Shown: in pieces, positions 1 through 9,037 of the stretch | Position numbering within the stretch: position 1 is the stretch's first letter | Layout of the letters: each line of letters begins with the position of its first letter | Made by a program: the position numbers and the translations under genes | Origin: Planctomycetales bacterium 71-10 | GTDB lineage: Bacteria; Planctomycetota; Planctomycetia; Isosphaerales; Isosphaeraceae | Length of the DNA: 64,000 nucleotides | Direction: 5' to 3' | NCBI GenBank assembly: GCA_001898385.1 | Contig: MKTT01000082.1 | Span: forward strand, 1-64,000 | The notes under the pieces: model-generated | What the model saw: the letters and a program-made list of their open reading frames with translations, nothing else | The model's database searches: none | What the model was told of the DNA's origin: nothing

Positions 1-3000
1 CCGGCGAGGACGGCGTTGATGCCGGCGACGGTGGTGAACCGGAACCGCACCGACCCGGTCACGTCCCACGTCAGGTACGCCCCGCCGCTGAACGACGAGA
101 CCGTCCGGGAGTCGAGCACCGCCCCCGTCGCCGGGTCGACCACGTCGATCCGCTGGACGCGCGCCGTCGTCGAGTAGTCCAGCATGTAGAGCGACACCCG
201 GTGCGCCCGCCCGTCGGTCAGGGCCACGTCCACCGTGAACGTCCCGGCGCTCCAGGTCGAGGCCTGGCGGCCCGAGCCGGACGACTTGGCGAGGACGCGG
301 CGCTGGTCGCTGGAGGCGGCCCAGACGGAGGGGGTGGCGTTGGCGGAAAGCTCGACGCGGGCGTAGGACGGCAGCGAGTCCGAGTCGTTGAGGATCAGCC
401 GGCCCTCGCCGCCGTACGCCCCGATCCAGTCCCCCTGCGTCGCCGCGTCCTTCGCCGCGAAAGAGGCCGTGCCGGGCCAAACCGGTGCATCGAAGAAGAT
501 GCCGGAGAAGATAGCGTTGCCCCCGGCGAGGGACGTGAATCGGAACCTCACAGAGCCGGTGACGTTCCAGGAGAGATACGCCCCGCCGCTGAACGACGAG
601 ATCGTCTGCGAGTCGAGCACCGCCCCCGTCGCCGGGTCGACCACGTCGATCCGCTGGACCCTCCCCGCCGACGTCCAGTCGACCATGTAGAAGGATACGC
701 GATGCGCCTGCCCGTCGGTCAGGTCCACGTCCACCGAGAACTGGGGCCCCCGCCAGGTCAAGGCCATGCGAGAGCCCCCGATCATGAGGGCGCGAGTATC
801 GGTCGTCGAGGTGGTCCATGTGAATCGCTGGTCGCCCGCGATGGACCACACCGCATAGGACGGGGTGGACGCGCCGCCGCCCAGGGCGAGGCTCCCCTCC
901 TTACCGTAGACGCCGATCCAATTGCCTTTGGTGGCGACGTCCTTCGTAACGAACCCCGCGCTCGGGGCGACCGCGACGGGGGCCGGGCCTGGATTGGGCC
1001 CCGAAGCGTCGTCGATGAAGACCCCGGAGAGGACGGCGTTGTTGCCGGACTCCAGGACGATCCGGAAGAAGACGTGGCCGGTCACGTTCCAGGACATGTA
1101 GACGCCCGAGTTGAACTGGGACGCTTGCCGTGTGTCGAGGATCGTCCCCGTGGCGGCGTCGACGACCTCGATCCTCTGGACGACGTCGATGGAGTTGTAG
1201 TCGACCATGTAGAGCGAGACCCGGTGGGGCCGCCCGTCGGTCAGGTTCACGTCGACGACGATCTCGCGGCCGTTCCACTGGGTCAACGCCCTCTTCGATC
1301 CATCCGGGGCGCGAGGCGATCGGACGTCGCTGGAGGTCCCCGCAAAGTCTCGGGAGGATGTCGCGGAGACCGACACCGCGGCGTAGGAGGGCAGGGTTGG
1401 GTCGAATCCGACCAACACCTGGCCGCCGGTCCCGTACGTCCCCGGCCAGGCGCCGCGGGTGATCACGTCGTCCCCGGCGTACACTCCGTCGGGGCGAGCG
1501 TCGTCGATGAACAGGGCGCTGACCGCCGCGGTCGTCCCGCCCGTCTTGGTGACCCGGAAGAGGACGCTCCCCGAGACGTCCCAGGACGCATACGTCCCGT
1601 GCTCGAAGGAGGAGAACGTCCGAGAATCGAGCGTCGCACCGGTCGCCGCATCGACGACGTCGATGCGCTGGCTCCTCCGGCCGAAGTCCCAATCGACCAG
1701 ATACAGCGTGACCCGGTGGGCCTTCCCGTCGGTGAAGTCGGCGGCGATCGTGAACGCGTCCGACGTCCAGGCCGAGGCGATCTCGGCCCTCGTCTGGGGC
1801 TGCGCCAGGGCGCGGTCGTCGTCCGTGTATCGGCTCCAGACGGTCGCGGACGCGCCGGAGACGGAGACCGACGCATACGTCGGGTAGACGCCGGAGTCGC
1901 CGGCCACGACGACGCCGGCCCGGCCGACGAGCGATTTCCAGGCGCCCGTGCCCAGCATCGCCCCGCGATAGGCGGCCGTGGCCTGGGCGATCGGCGCGCC
2001 GACGCGGATGGGTACGTACTCGCGCGACGTGCCGCCCCGCGAGTCGGTCGCCTCGACCGTGACGAGGTACTCCCCGTCGACGGCGGGCGCGAAGACGAAG
2101 GTCGGGCTCGTCAGGGTCGAGATGACCTGCTCCCCGCGCGTCACGGTCCATGTGAGCGACGGGGCGACGCCCGTGGAGGAGCGGGCGTCGACCAGCCGGG
2201 CCATGGCCCAGTCGGCGGGTATGGCGAGGTTCGTCCCCGACGGCGCGCCGACGACGAGCGAGAGGCTGGAAACCCCCGAGACGTCGACGCTGATCGGCAG
2301 GGAGGCGCCCGCCTTCATCGTCGGCGAGGTATAGAGCACCCGCCCGTCGCCGATCACCTTGAAGACCGCCTGGCCCGAGCCGACGCCGGCCCGGTCGTCC
2401 ACGCCGATGAGGGATGAGAAGGTCGTGTAAAGGCCGCCGAGCGGGATCGTGATCGTCGAGGAGCTCGACGTCCCGAGCCCTCGGGGGTAGGTGACGCCGC
2501 CGAGGCGGAGTTGGCCCGTGCCGAACCCGCCGTTGTAGACCCCGTCCTTGACGATCGGGCCGCCCGTCGCCGAGGCGAAATCGGCCGCCGCCTTCTCGGC
2601 GAACGCCTGGAAGGCGACCGGGGAGGAGGAGGTCGTCGTCGTCGGAGCGAGCCGCACGGCCATGGCGGCGGCCTCCGCGGCGGTCGGCGAGGCCGGGTCG
2701 AGGTTCGATCGCAGCAGCGCCAGGTCCTGGCCGTCGACCTTGCCGTCGTGGTTGAAATCGCCCTGCGCCCACCAGACCCCGACGCGGTTCATGTTCGCGG
2801 CGACGACCTGGAAGTCGCCGTAGTCGACGTCGCCGTCCCCGTCGGCGTCGCCCGGCGTGAGGATCATGCTCATCACCCCGTCCCACCGCGGGCTGCCCGT
2901 GGTCGTGACGGCGGTCTTCAGCCCCCAGAAGTCGCCGAAAGCGGTGTAGAGCCCGATGAAGGCGCCCCCGGCCGACTCCCAGGCCGCGTAAGCCTTGCGG

Positions 3001-4328
3001 TACAGGTCATACATCGCCGGGTGGTTGATCAGGGCGGTCCGGACGGACAGGTCGGCCACGAGGTCCGGTTCCACCCCGCCCTCGTAAGTCCCCAGCGGCA
3101 GGCCGTATGCCGCGGCGACCTGCACGTTCTGCTTCATGTAGTTGGCGATCACGTCGATCTGGCTGTTGATCGACGCGAGCAGCGTGCTCAGATCGGTCGA
3201 CGAACTCAGCGACGCGGCGATGTTGCCGTAGGGGGCGATCGCCGTCGCCTTGAAGATCTTCGAAGGGTCGCCGAAGACGCGGGCCACCGCGGACAACCCG
3301 GTGCTCAGGAAGTCGGGCCGCAGGGTGAACCCCGAGAACACGGGGAGCACCCGGTCGGAGTCGGCCCCGAACTCGTCGTAGAAGATCCGGGCGACGCGCG
3401 CGGCCTGGAGCGCCGACTCCTGGGCCACCCGCTGGAATGGGTCCGTGGCCGTGACCCGGGGATCGCCCTGGGCCATGGCTAGCACCTGGTTGTACGCGGA
3501 GAAGTAGTAGTTCCAGGTCTCGTTGCTGTACTCGACGTAGACCTTCAGGCCCGGGTCGAGGTCCCGGCGGACCAGCGCCGCCAGCCGGCGCAGGTAGTCG
3601 TCGTCGGCCAGGGCGGGGACCGGCAGCCAGATGTCGTCCCCGGTCTCGTTGGCCAGGGCGATCATCTCCTCGTAGGAGACGAAGAACGTGCCGTCGCCGA
3701 ACCTGTCCGACGGGATCCGCTCCGACCAGGAGGAGACGACGGACTGGTTCGTCCTGGTCCAGTCGAGGAAGCGGATGAAGTCGAACGGCTTCAGCGAGGC
3801 GATGAACTCCCTCGTGTACATGGGCCCGCCCTCGGAGTATCCGGGGGCCCAGATGTGCAGGTCGGACATCGGGGATGCGGAGGCGGTCGACGTGATCGTC
3901 ATGTAGAGCTTGCGGGACGCCGAATCCGCCCCCGCGGCCCCGCCGACCACCACGGTCCCGCGCGTGATCCCGTCGGCCCCGGTCGTCATCGGCCCGGCCA
4001 GGGCCCCGACGCCGGAGAAGGCGACCGTCGCGTCGCCCCGGAAGCTCACGTTGTAGACGCCGTCGGGGTAGCTGGACAGGTTCGCGAAGGCCGTCGCCGG
4101 CTCCAGCGCATACCCCGCCGCCGACCTCTTGATGGAGGCGTCGCGGGCCCAGGCCCCGCCGGACAGCCGGCCCCAACCGTCCATGATCTGGCCGACGTCG
4201 GAGAAGATCAGGTCGGGGGACTCGGTGTCGAACCAGAGCAGGTTGGCCCCCGCGCCGCTGGGCAACGCGCGCGGTTCCATGCGATCGAGGGCCGGCCGGA
4301 AGCCGACAGTCCGCTTTCGGAATTTCAT
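1..4328 (-). CDS. Giant modular secreted protein, 5' part (C-terminus beyond left edge)
   Basis: The frame is open from ATG 4328 to the left edge (about 1,442 codons, no stop), so the C-terminus is missing. The N-terminus (basic, then DRMEPRALPSG at residues 15-25) resembles the LEPR-XLL motif of planctomycete exported proteins. About residues 30-470 look like a clan GH-A-type glycosidase barrel: YSNETWN (Glu270) and TYEGG (Glu416) are candidate acid/base and nucleophile. Residues 493-545 hold two EF-hand-like DxDxDGxVD loops of a dockerin-like module. Residues 595-710 match an NPCBM-type carbohydrate-binding domain ending in DWAMARL, and 717-778 look PKD-like. From about 785 onward come at least four tandem ~160-residue repeats with the core HRVSLYMVDW and RIDVVD.TG..LD. 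Inferred role: polysaccharide binding or degradation at the cell surface. Substrate unknown; the hydrolase assignment is the least certain part. Confidence 0.8.
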   Translation of the reverse strand, partial: MKFRKRTVGFRPALDRMEPRALPSGAGANLLWFDTESPDLIFSDVGQIMDGWGRLSGGAWARDASIKRSAAGYALEPATAFANLSSYPDGVYNVSFRGDATVAFSGVGALAGPMTTGADGITRGTVVVGGAAGADSASRKLYMTITSTASASPMSDLHIWAPGYSEGGPMYTREFIASLKPFDFIRFLDWTRTNQSVVSSWSERIPSDRFGDGTFFVSYEEMIALANETGDDIWLPVPALADDDYLRRLAALVRRDLDPGLKVYVEYSNETWNYYFSAYNQVLAMAQGDPRVTATDPFQRVAQESALQAARVARIFYDEFGADSDRVLPVFSGFTLRPDFLSTGLSAVARVFGDPSKIFKATAIAPYGNIAASLSSSTDLSTLLASINSQIDVIANYMKQNVQVAAAYGLPLGTYEGGVEPDLVADLSVRTALINHPAMYDLYRKAYAAWESAGGAFIGLYTAFGDFWGLKTAVTTTGSPRWDGVMSMILTPGDADGDGDVDYGDFQVVAANMNRVGVWWAQGDFNHDGKVDGQDLALLRSNLDPASPTAAEAAAMAVRLAPTTTTSSSPVAFQAFAEKAAADFASATGGPIVKDGVYNGGFGTGQLRLGGVTYPRGLGTSSSSTITIPLGGLYTTFSSLIGVDDRAGVGSGQAVFKVIGDGRVLYTSPTMKAGASLPISVDVSGVSSLSLVVGAPSGTNLAIPADWAMARLVDARSSTGVAPSLTWTVTRGEQVISTLTSPTFVFAPAVDGEYLVTVEATDSRGGTSREYVPIRVGAPIAQATAAYRGAMLGTGAWKSLVGRAGVVVAGDSGVYPTYASVSVSGASATVWSRYTDDDRALAQPQTRAEIASAWTSDAFTIAADFTDGKAHRVTLYLVDWDFGRRSQRIDVVDAATGATLDSRTFSSFEHGTYASWDVSGSVLFRVTKTGGTTAAVSALFIDDARPDGVYAGDDVITRGAWPGTYGTGGQVLVGFDPTLPSYAAVSVSATSSRDFAGTSSDVRSPRAPDGSKRALTQWNGREIVVDVNLTDGRPHRVSLYMVDYNSIDVVQRIEVVDAATGTILDTRQASQFNSGVYMSWNVTGHVFFRIVLESGNNAVLSGVFIDDASGPNPGPAPVAVAPSAGFVTKDVATKGNWIGVYGKEGSLALGGGASTPSYAVWSIAGDQRFTWTTSTTDTRALMIGGSRMALTWRGPQFSVDVDLTDGQAHRVSFYMVDWTSAGRVQRIDVVDPATGAVLDSQTISSFSGGAYLSWNVTGSVRFRFTSLAGGNAIFSGIFFDAPVWPGTASFAAKDAATQGDWIGAYGGEGRLILNDSDSLPSYARVELSANATPSVWAASSDQRRVLAKSSGSGRQASTWSAGTFTVDVALTDGRAHRVSLYMLDYSTTARVQRIDVVDPATGAVLDSRTVSSFSGGAYLTWDVTGSVRFRFTTVAGINAVLA

Positions 4329-4749
4329 ATGTATTCCTGTTGCCAGTCCTGAGCGGTGGGGGGCGATTCGGGGCGGCCTGAGGAGTTGGAGAGCCTCGGG
4401 GGCCGGTCCGGTCTGACGTCGACCGTGGGCGCACGTCGATCCACCGCGATGGGGATCGCCTGCACCGCATCGAGATTTAATTAGAGAATGAGAATAGGAA
4501 CAGGTTGGCGAATAAGAGTCTAACAGGGGCTATGCCCTTGACAAGGTTCGGCGTGGATTTTGTCGATCCGTGATCACATTAAGCTCGGCTTGATGGGCTT
4601 CATCGATCCGCGAGTGGATGCCTCGCCGCGGGAAACTCCCCCCTTCGAATTCGGCGGCGGCCTTTCAAGTCGGGGGGCGGCGTTGCATAATCCGGCGTGG
4701 GGCGGGTCACGGGGAACTTTCCACGGCGACGGGGCGTCGAAGATCCCAA
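4329..4749. promoter_or_regulatory. Divergent intergenic region, AT-rich stretch at 4480-4570
   Basis: This 421-bp gap separates the giant secreted protein (leftward) from the ECF sigma gene (rightward). It contains the only clearly AT-rich tract nearby, about 4475-4575, including a TTGACA at 4538-4543 with no convincing -10 downstream. No protein-coding frame with a plausible start and composition is seen, so it most likely holds promoters for both flanking genes. Confidence 0.4.
4713..4738 (+). promoter_or_regulatory. Candidate ECF-type promoter (GGAAC-N17-CGTC) upstream of the sigma gene
   Basis: GGAAC at 4713-4717 is followed after exactly 17 bases by CGTC at 4735-4738. This is the classic -35/-10 pattern of ECF sigma-factor promoters. 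A start site about 7 bases downstream would lie only about 5 bases before the ATG at 4750, so the transcript would be almost leaderless; no good Shine-Dalgarno sequence lies just before that ATG, which fits. Autoregulation by the encoded sigma factor is an inference. Confidence 0.4.
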
Positions 4750-5376
4750 ATGACGAGCAACCGCGACGATTCCAGCCTGGTGGAAGCTTGCCGAGCCGGC
4801 CGGACCGAGGCCTACGGGGAGCTCGTCGCCCGCTACCAGGGCAGGCTCTACCCGATGGTGCTCCGGCTGGTGGGCTCGCGGGAGGATGCGCTGGACGTGC
4901 TCCAGGACGCCTTCGTGCGCGGGTTCGAGAAGCTGGACCAGTATCGCGGGGGGAGCTCGTTCTACACCTGGATCTACCGGATCGCGGTGAACCTGGCGAT
5001 GAACCGCCTGAGGCGGCGGCGATTCCGCCGGGCGCTGAGCCTCCTCGACCCCCGCGGCGTGCGACCGGCCTTCGACCCGCCGGACGAGTCGCCGACCGGA
5101 GCGCCCTCGTATGAGGCCGAGCGCGCGGAGCGGGAGGCGATGGTGGAATCGGCGTTGAACGCCCTTGAGCCCGACCACCGCGCGGTCGTGATCCTGAAGG
5201 ACTTCGAAGGTCGGCGCTACGAGGAGATCGGCGAGCTGCTGGGGATCCCCGTCGGGACGGTGCGGAGCCGGCTCCACCGGGCTCGCCAGCAACTGCGGCG
5301 GCGTCTCCTGCCGCTGGCCGAGGAGGGGCCGCCCGGGACGGCGGCCGTCACGGACGTCGAGCAGGCGATCTCATGA
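4750..5376 (+). CDS. ECF-subfamily RNA polymerase sigma factor
   Basis: A 208-residue sigma-70 family protein. Region 2 (about residues 10-80) carries the typical AYGELVARYQGRLY and DALDVLQDAFVRGFEKL stretches. Region 4 (about 135-190) contains LEPDHRAVVILKDFEGRRYEE and GIPVGTVRSRLHRARQQLR, a helix-turn-helix for -35 recognition. The frame is open upstream to 4618, but those 44 codons have no sigma-like content, so ATG 4750 is preferred. The stop codon overlaps an ATG at 5373 and the next gene encodes a probable membrane anti-sigma partner. Specific stimulus unknown. Confidence 0.93.
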   Translation: MTSNRDDSSLVEACRAGRTEAYGELVARYQGRLYPMVLRLVGSREDALDVLQDAFVRGFEKLDQYRGGSSFYTWIYRIAVNLAMNRLRRRRFRRALSLLDPRGVRPAFDPPDESPTGAPSYEAERAEREAMVESALNALEPDHRAVVILKDFEGRRYEEIGELLGIPVGTVRSRLHRARQQLRRRLLPLAEEGPPGTAAVTDVEQAIS

Positions 5377-5432
5377 CCCGGGCGGCCCGAAGCTCCCGCC
5401 CTCGCACACGACCCCTCGACCTCGGGGCAGAC

Positions 5433-6374
5433 ATGACCGACGAACCGAACCCCCTGATCTCGACCCTCCTCGACGACGAGTCGCCCCCGGACCGGCGGCG
5501 GGCCGCCGAGGCCGCCGCCGCGGCCGACCCGGCGCTGGCCGAGGAGCTGCGCTCGCTGGCGGTCTGCCGCGACCTCGTCGCGGGCCTGTCCCGGCCCGGC
5601 CCGCCGGACCTCTCGGGTGCCGTGCTCCGGAGCATCGCCGCGAGGCGGCGGTCTCGGGCCGTCTCGCGAGCGGCGGCCGCGGCCGTGCTGGTCGCCGGCG
5701 GCCTGGCCGCCTACTCGGCCGGCCGCGCCCGCCCGGGCGGGCCCGCGCCGGTGCCGCGCCTCGCGCCCGCGACGCCCGTCGTCGCGACCGCCGCCCCCGC
5801 CGCGCCCGCCCCCGAGCCGCCGTCGCCCGCGCCGGCGGCCGTAGCGGCGAGCGAGTTCGTCGGGCCTTCGGACCCGCGGCCCCTGGTCGTACGGCGGCTG
5901 CTCGAGCGCCCGGGCCCCGTCCGCATCCTCCTGGCGACCGGGATCCGGCCGGCGGACGTCGCGGAGGTGGCCTCCCTCATCGGCCTCTCCTCGCACCGTG
6001 ATTTCCACAGGTTCGACCTCCCCGCCGAGGGGGGCCGACCCGGGGCCGCCGTCTTCGCGGCCGAGTTGGATCCCGGCGAGTTGAAGACCCTGCGGATGCG
6101 GCTCCTCGACGCCCTCCCCGAGGGCGTCGAGGAGCAGGAGTCCGGCCCGACCCTGCTGGCCGACGTGGCGCGATCCGGCGCGGCGACGACCCTGCGGGGC
6201 GACCCCGCGGCCGAGATCCTCGTGCCCCGCGGCGAGATGGCCATCCGGCTCCCCCGCGACGTATCGCCGCCGTCGCCCGACGCCCCCCCTGCCCCGACGG
6301 CCGAGGCCGATCCCGCCGCCGACGACGGGGACGGCCCGAGTGTGGTGCTGATCTGGATCCCGGGCGCCGGCTGA
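5433..6374 (+). CDS. Putative membrane anti-sigma factor
   Basis: A 313-residue protein encoded directly after the ECF sigma factor. Its N-terminus (MTDEPNPLISTLLDD...) has the acidic, helical look of short anti-sigma cytoplasmic domains. A single hydrophobic segment (AAAAVLVAGGLAAYSAG, about residues 73-90) is followed by an Ala/Pro-rich linker and an extracytoplasmic domain. No HxxxCxxC zinc motif is visible. An alternative start at 5373 overlaps the sigma stop as ATGA and would add 20 Arg-rich residues; 5433 gives a more family-like N-terminus. The assignment rests mainly on topology and position. Confidence 0.65.
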   Translation: MTDEPNPLISTLLDDESPPDRRRAAEAAAAADPALAEELRSLAVCRDLVAGLSRPGPPDLSGAVLRSIAARRRSRAVSRAAAAAVLVAGGLAAYSAGRARPGGPAPVPRLAPATPVVATAAPAAPAPEPPSPAPAAVAASEFVGPSDPRPLVVRRLLERPGPVRILLATGIRPADVAEVASLIGLSSHRDFHRFDLPAEGGRPGAAVFAAELDPGELKTLRMRLLDALPEGVEEQESGPTLLADVARSGAATTLRGDPAAEILVPRGEMAIRLPRDVSPPSPDAPPAPTAEADPAADDGDGPSVVLIWIPGAG

Positions 6375-6504
6375 GGCGGCCCCGAGGCGCATCTCGCGGC
6401 GCACCCGACTTCCCCGGTGGATAGGGATCAGTCATACTATCCCTCTGCCAAGGGAGGCGGGCCGCGAGGCCCCGGCCCCCGTCGCGCCCGGAGAACCCAG
6501 CGTC

Positions 6505-7257
6505 GTGTCCAACATCCCTGAAGCGTCGGCGAGCCCCCCGCCCCGGCTCGTCATCTCCCTCGCGACCTACAACGAGGCCGAGAACGTCGAGCCCCTGGTC
6601 GCCGGCATCCGGGATTTCGCCCCCGACGCCTCCATCCTCATCATCGACGACAATTCCCCCGACGGGACCGGCGCGATCGCCGAGCGCCTCGCCGGCACGC
6701 TGAAGGACGTGGCCGTCATCCATCGCGCCGGCAAGCTCGGCCTCGGCACGGCCACCCTGGAGGCGATGGCGTACGCCATCCGCAACGGGTTCGACTATCT
6801 CCTGAACATGGACGCCGACTTCAGCCACCCCCCGCGATTCATCCCCGCCCTCCGGGCCGGCATGGCCGACCACGACGTCATGATCGGCTCGCGGTACGTC
6901 CCCGGCGGCGGCGTGGAGGGGGAGTTCAACCTGAAGCGGAAGTTCATGAGCACAGGCATCAACATGTACGCCCGGACGTTCCTCGGCCTGAAGACCCGCG
7001 ACAACAGCGGGGCGTTCCGCTGCTACCGCGTCTCGAAGCTCGCGCAGATCGACTTCACGAAGGTCCGCTCGCGGGGCTACTCCTTCCAGGAGGAGATCCT
7101 GTTCTGGTGCCGTCAGGTCGGCTGCCGGTTCGGCGAGACGCCTATCCTCTTCGAGAATCGCCGTGCGGGGATGTCGAAGATCAATTCTCGCGAGGCCGCG
7201 GCCGCGCTCTGGATCATCTTTCGGCTGGGATTGGGCAGGCTGCTCGGCCGCGTGTGA
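6505..7257 (+). CDS. Polyprenol-phosphate glycosyltransferase (DPM1-like, GT2)
   Basis: A 250-residue family 2 glycosyltransferase. The N-terminus has VISLATYNEAENVEPLV and LIIDDNSPDGTG; MDADFSHPP is the DxD-type metal/nucleotide-sugar site and GSRYVPGGGV follows. These are hallmarks of dolichol/polyprenol-phosphate mannosyltransferases, which move a hexose from a nucleotide sugar to a lipid carrier on the cytoplasmic membrane face. There is no C-terminal multi-membrane domain, so it resembles the soluble DPM1 class. The GTG start at 6505 is supported by GGAG at 6490-6493. Sugar specificity cannot be read from the sequence. Confidence 0.88.
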   Translation: MSNIPEASASPPPRLVISLATYNEAENVEPLVAGIRDFAPDASILIIDDNSPDGTGAIAERLAGTLKDVAVIHRAGKLGLGTATLEAMAYAIRNGFDYLLNMDADFSHPPRFIPALRAGMADHDVMIGSRYVPGGGVEGEFNLKRKFMSTGINMYARTFLGLKTRDNSGAFRCYRVSKLAQIDFTKVRSRGYSFQEEILFWCRQVGCRFGETPILFENRRAGMSKINSREAAAALWIIFRLGLGRLLGRV

Positions 7258-7286
7258 GCCGATCGGCCGTTCGGGATGGTGACGCG

Positions 7287-8237
7287 ATGATCGAGGTCCA
7301 GCGCCTTTCCAAGAGCTACGGCCCCGTCCGGGCCCTGGACGGGGTCTCGTTCGAACTGGGGCGGTCCGAGGTCGCCGGCCTGCTCGGCCCCAACGGCGCG
7401 GGCAAGACCACGACGATGAGGATCCTGACCACCTACCTCGCCCCGACGAGCGGCCGGGCCTCCCTCTGCGGTCGCGACGTCCTCGACGAGCCGCTGGAGG
7501 TCCGCCGCAACGTCGGCTACCTGCCGGAGAACGTCCCCCTCTACCCCGAGATGCGCGTCCGCGAATTGCTCAGTTTCCGCGCCAAGCTGAAGGACGTGCC
7601 GCGCTCGAAGCGAAGGCGGGCGGTCTCCGAGGCCCTCTCCCGCTGCGGCCTGGGCGAGGTGGAGGACCGCAGCCTCGGGAAGCTGTCGAGAGGGTTCCGC
7701 CAGCGCGTCGGCCTGGCCGACGCCATCCTCGCCGACCCGCCGATCCTGATCCTCGACGAGCCGACCGCCGGCCTGGACCCGATCCAGGTCCGCGAGGTCC
7801 GCGCCCTGATCCGCGAGTTGGGCGAGCGTCATACGGTCCTCCTCTCCACGCACATCATGTCGGAGGTCGAGGCGGTCTGCTCTCGCGCCATCATCATCGC
7901 GAGGGGCCGGATCGCCCTCGACGGCCGCCTGGAGGACTTCCGGAAGGGCGAGGCGATCCGGGTCGAGGCCCGGGGTGCCGGCGACGCCGTCCGCAGGGCC
8001 CTCTCGGCCGTCCACGGCGTCGCGTCGGCCCGGCTGGAGTGGGAGCGGGACGGCGTCGTCTCTTTCGAGGTGACCCCGACGCCCGGCGAGGACCCCCGCG
8101 AGGCCGTCTCCGCCCGCCTGGTGTCGGGCGGCTGGCCGCTCCGGGCGCTGGAGCACCGCCGGCGCTCCCTCGAAGAGTTGTTCGTGGAGGCGGTCACCCG
8201 CTCGGACCTCGACGCCATGGGCCGGGAGGCGAGCTGA
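7287..8237 (+). CDS. ABC transporter ATP-binding protein (GldA-like)
   Basis: A 316-residue ATPase. Walker A is GPNGAGKTT (about residues 36-44), the signature is LSRGFRQRVGLA, and Walker B is ILILDEPTAGLDP, followed by the H-loop STHIMSEVE. The C-terminal third is the extension typical of ABC-2 exporters. The frame is open upstream to 7107 but overlaps the glycosyltransferase gene; ATG 7287 starts the conserved IEVQRLSKSYG. It is followed within 5 bases by a permease and then GldG- and DUF4340-type proteins, so it probably energises one membrane complex. In Bacteroidetes GldA/F/G are linked to gliding and type 9 secretion, but homologues are widespread and that role is not implied here. Confidence 0.92.
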   Translation: MIEVQRLSKSYGPVRALDGVSFELGRSEVAGLLGPNGAGKTTTMRILTTYLAPTSGRASLCGRDVLDEPLEVRRNVGYLPENVPLYPEMRVRELLSFRAKLKDVPRSKRRRAVSEALSRCGLGEVEDRSLGKLSRGFRQRVGLADAILADPPILILDEPTAGLDPIQVREVRALIRELGERHTVLLSTHIMSEVEAVCSRAIIIARGRIALDGRLEDFRKGEAIRVEARGAGDAVRRALSAVHGVASARLEWERDGVVSFEVTPTPGEDPREAVSARLVSGGWPLRALEHRRRSLEELFVEAVTRSDLDAMGREAS

Positions 8238-8241
8238 CATC

Positions 8242-9009
8242 ATGCGACACGCCATCACCATCGCCTCCCGAGAGCTGGCCTCGTACTTCCTCGGGCCGAC
8301 GGCGTACCTCGTTCTACTTGGCTTTCAAGTCGTCGCTTTCTTGAACTTCTGGGAGCTGGTGGAATCGCTGGCGCGGCCGCAGGTGGAATTCTCCAGCCTG
8401 CGCGACCCGATGAGCGCGTACATCTCCGGGAGTACGCCGTTCTGGTTCGCGATCCTGCTCGCCATCCCGGTCCTGACGATGCGGCTGCTCGCGGAGGAGA
8501 ACCGCTCGGGGACGATCGAGACGCTGGCGACCCTGCCGATCACGGAGGGGGAGCTCGTGGTCGGGAAGTGGCTCGCGGGGGTCGTGATGTATCTGGCGCT
8601 GCTCGTCCCGTTCGCGATGTACCTGCCGTTCCTGTACCACCAGGGGAAGTACGAGTTCGACGTCGGCCCGTTCGCGAGCCTGGGGATCGGGCTGACGACG
8701 ATGGGGATGGCGTTCGTGGCGATCGGGCTGTTCTTCAGCTCGCTGACGCGGAACCAGGTCGTGGCCGCGGTCTGGACGTTCGTCGCCCTGTTCGCGCTGG
8801 TGGTGATGACGCTCCTGATCTCCTACTTCCCGGCGGCGCGGGGGTGGGACGGCTGGGCGGGGGCGGCCCGTCACGTCGCGGTGATCCACCAGATCCACGA
8901 CTTCGCGCTGGGCCGCCTGGACCTGCGGACCATCGCGCTGCACCTGTCCGCCTGCATCTTCGTGCTGTATGCGACGACGACGCTCCTGGCCGCGAGGCGG
9001 GGATGCTGA
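8242..9009 (+). CDS. ABC-2 type permease (GldF-like)
   Basis: A 255-residue integral membrane protein with about six hydrophobic segments, starting MRHAITIASRELASYFLGPTAYLVL, the usual N-terminus of GldF/NosY-type permeases. The loop RLLAEENRSGTIETLATLPITEGELVVGKWLA is the conserved ABC-2 motif that contacts the ATPase. It starts 4 bases after the ATPase stop and is followed by the GldG-like gene, so the three are almost certainly one operon. Substrate unknown. Confidence 0.9.
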   Translation: MRHAITIASRELASYFLGPTAYLVLLGFQVVAFLNFWELVESLARPQVEFSSLRDPMSAYISGSTPFWFAILLAIPVLTMRLLAEENRSGTIETLATLPITEGELVVGKWLAGVVMYLALLVPFAMYLPFLYHQGKYEFDVGPFASLGIGLTTMGMAFVAIGLFFSSLTRNQVVAAVWTFVALFALVVMTLLISYFPAARGWDGWAGAARHVAVIHQIHDFALGRLDLRTIALHLSACIFVLYATTTLLAARRGC

Positions 9010-9037
9010 GCCGCGGCGACTCGACGGGGCCTCGCCC

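Noticed and set aside
201..2417. 738-codon rightward open frame
   Set aside because: Arg/Gly/Asp-rich shadow opposite the giant leftward gene, whose frame has recognisable domains and repeats.
901..4470. Two leftward open frames (901-2886 and 3007-4470)
   Set aside because: They are one base out of frame with the real gene and have Arg-rich composition with no domains; the true frame is the one starting at 4328 and running off the left edge.
4538..4566. TTGACA-based promoter upstream of the sigma gene
   Set aside because: No acceptable -10 lies 16-18 bases downstream.
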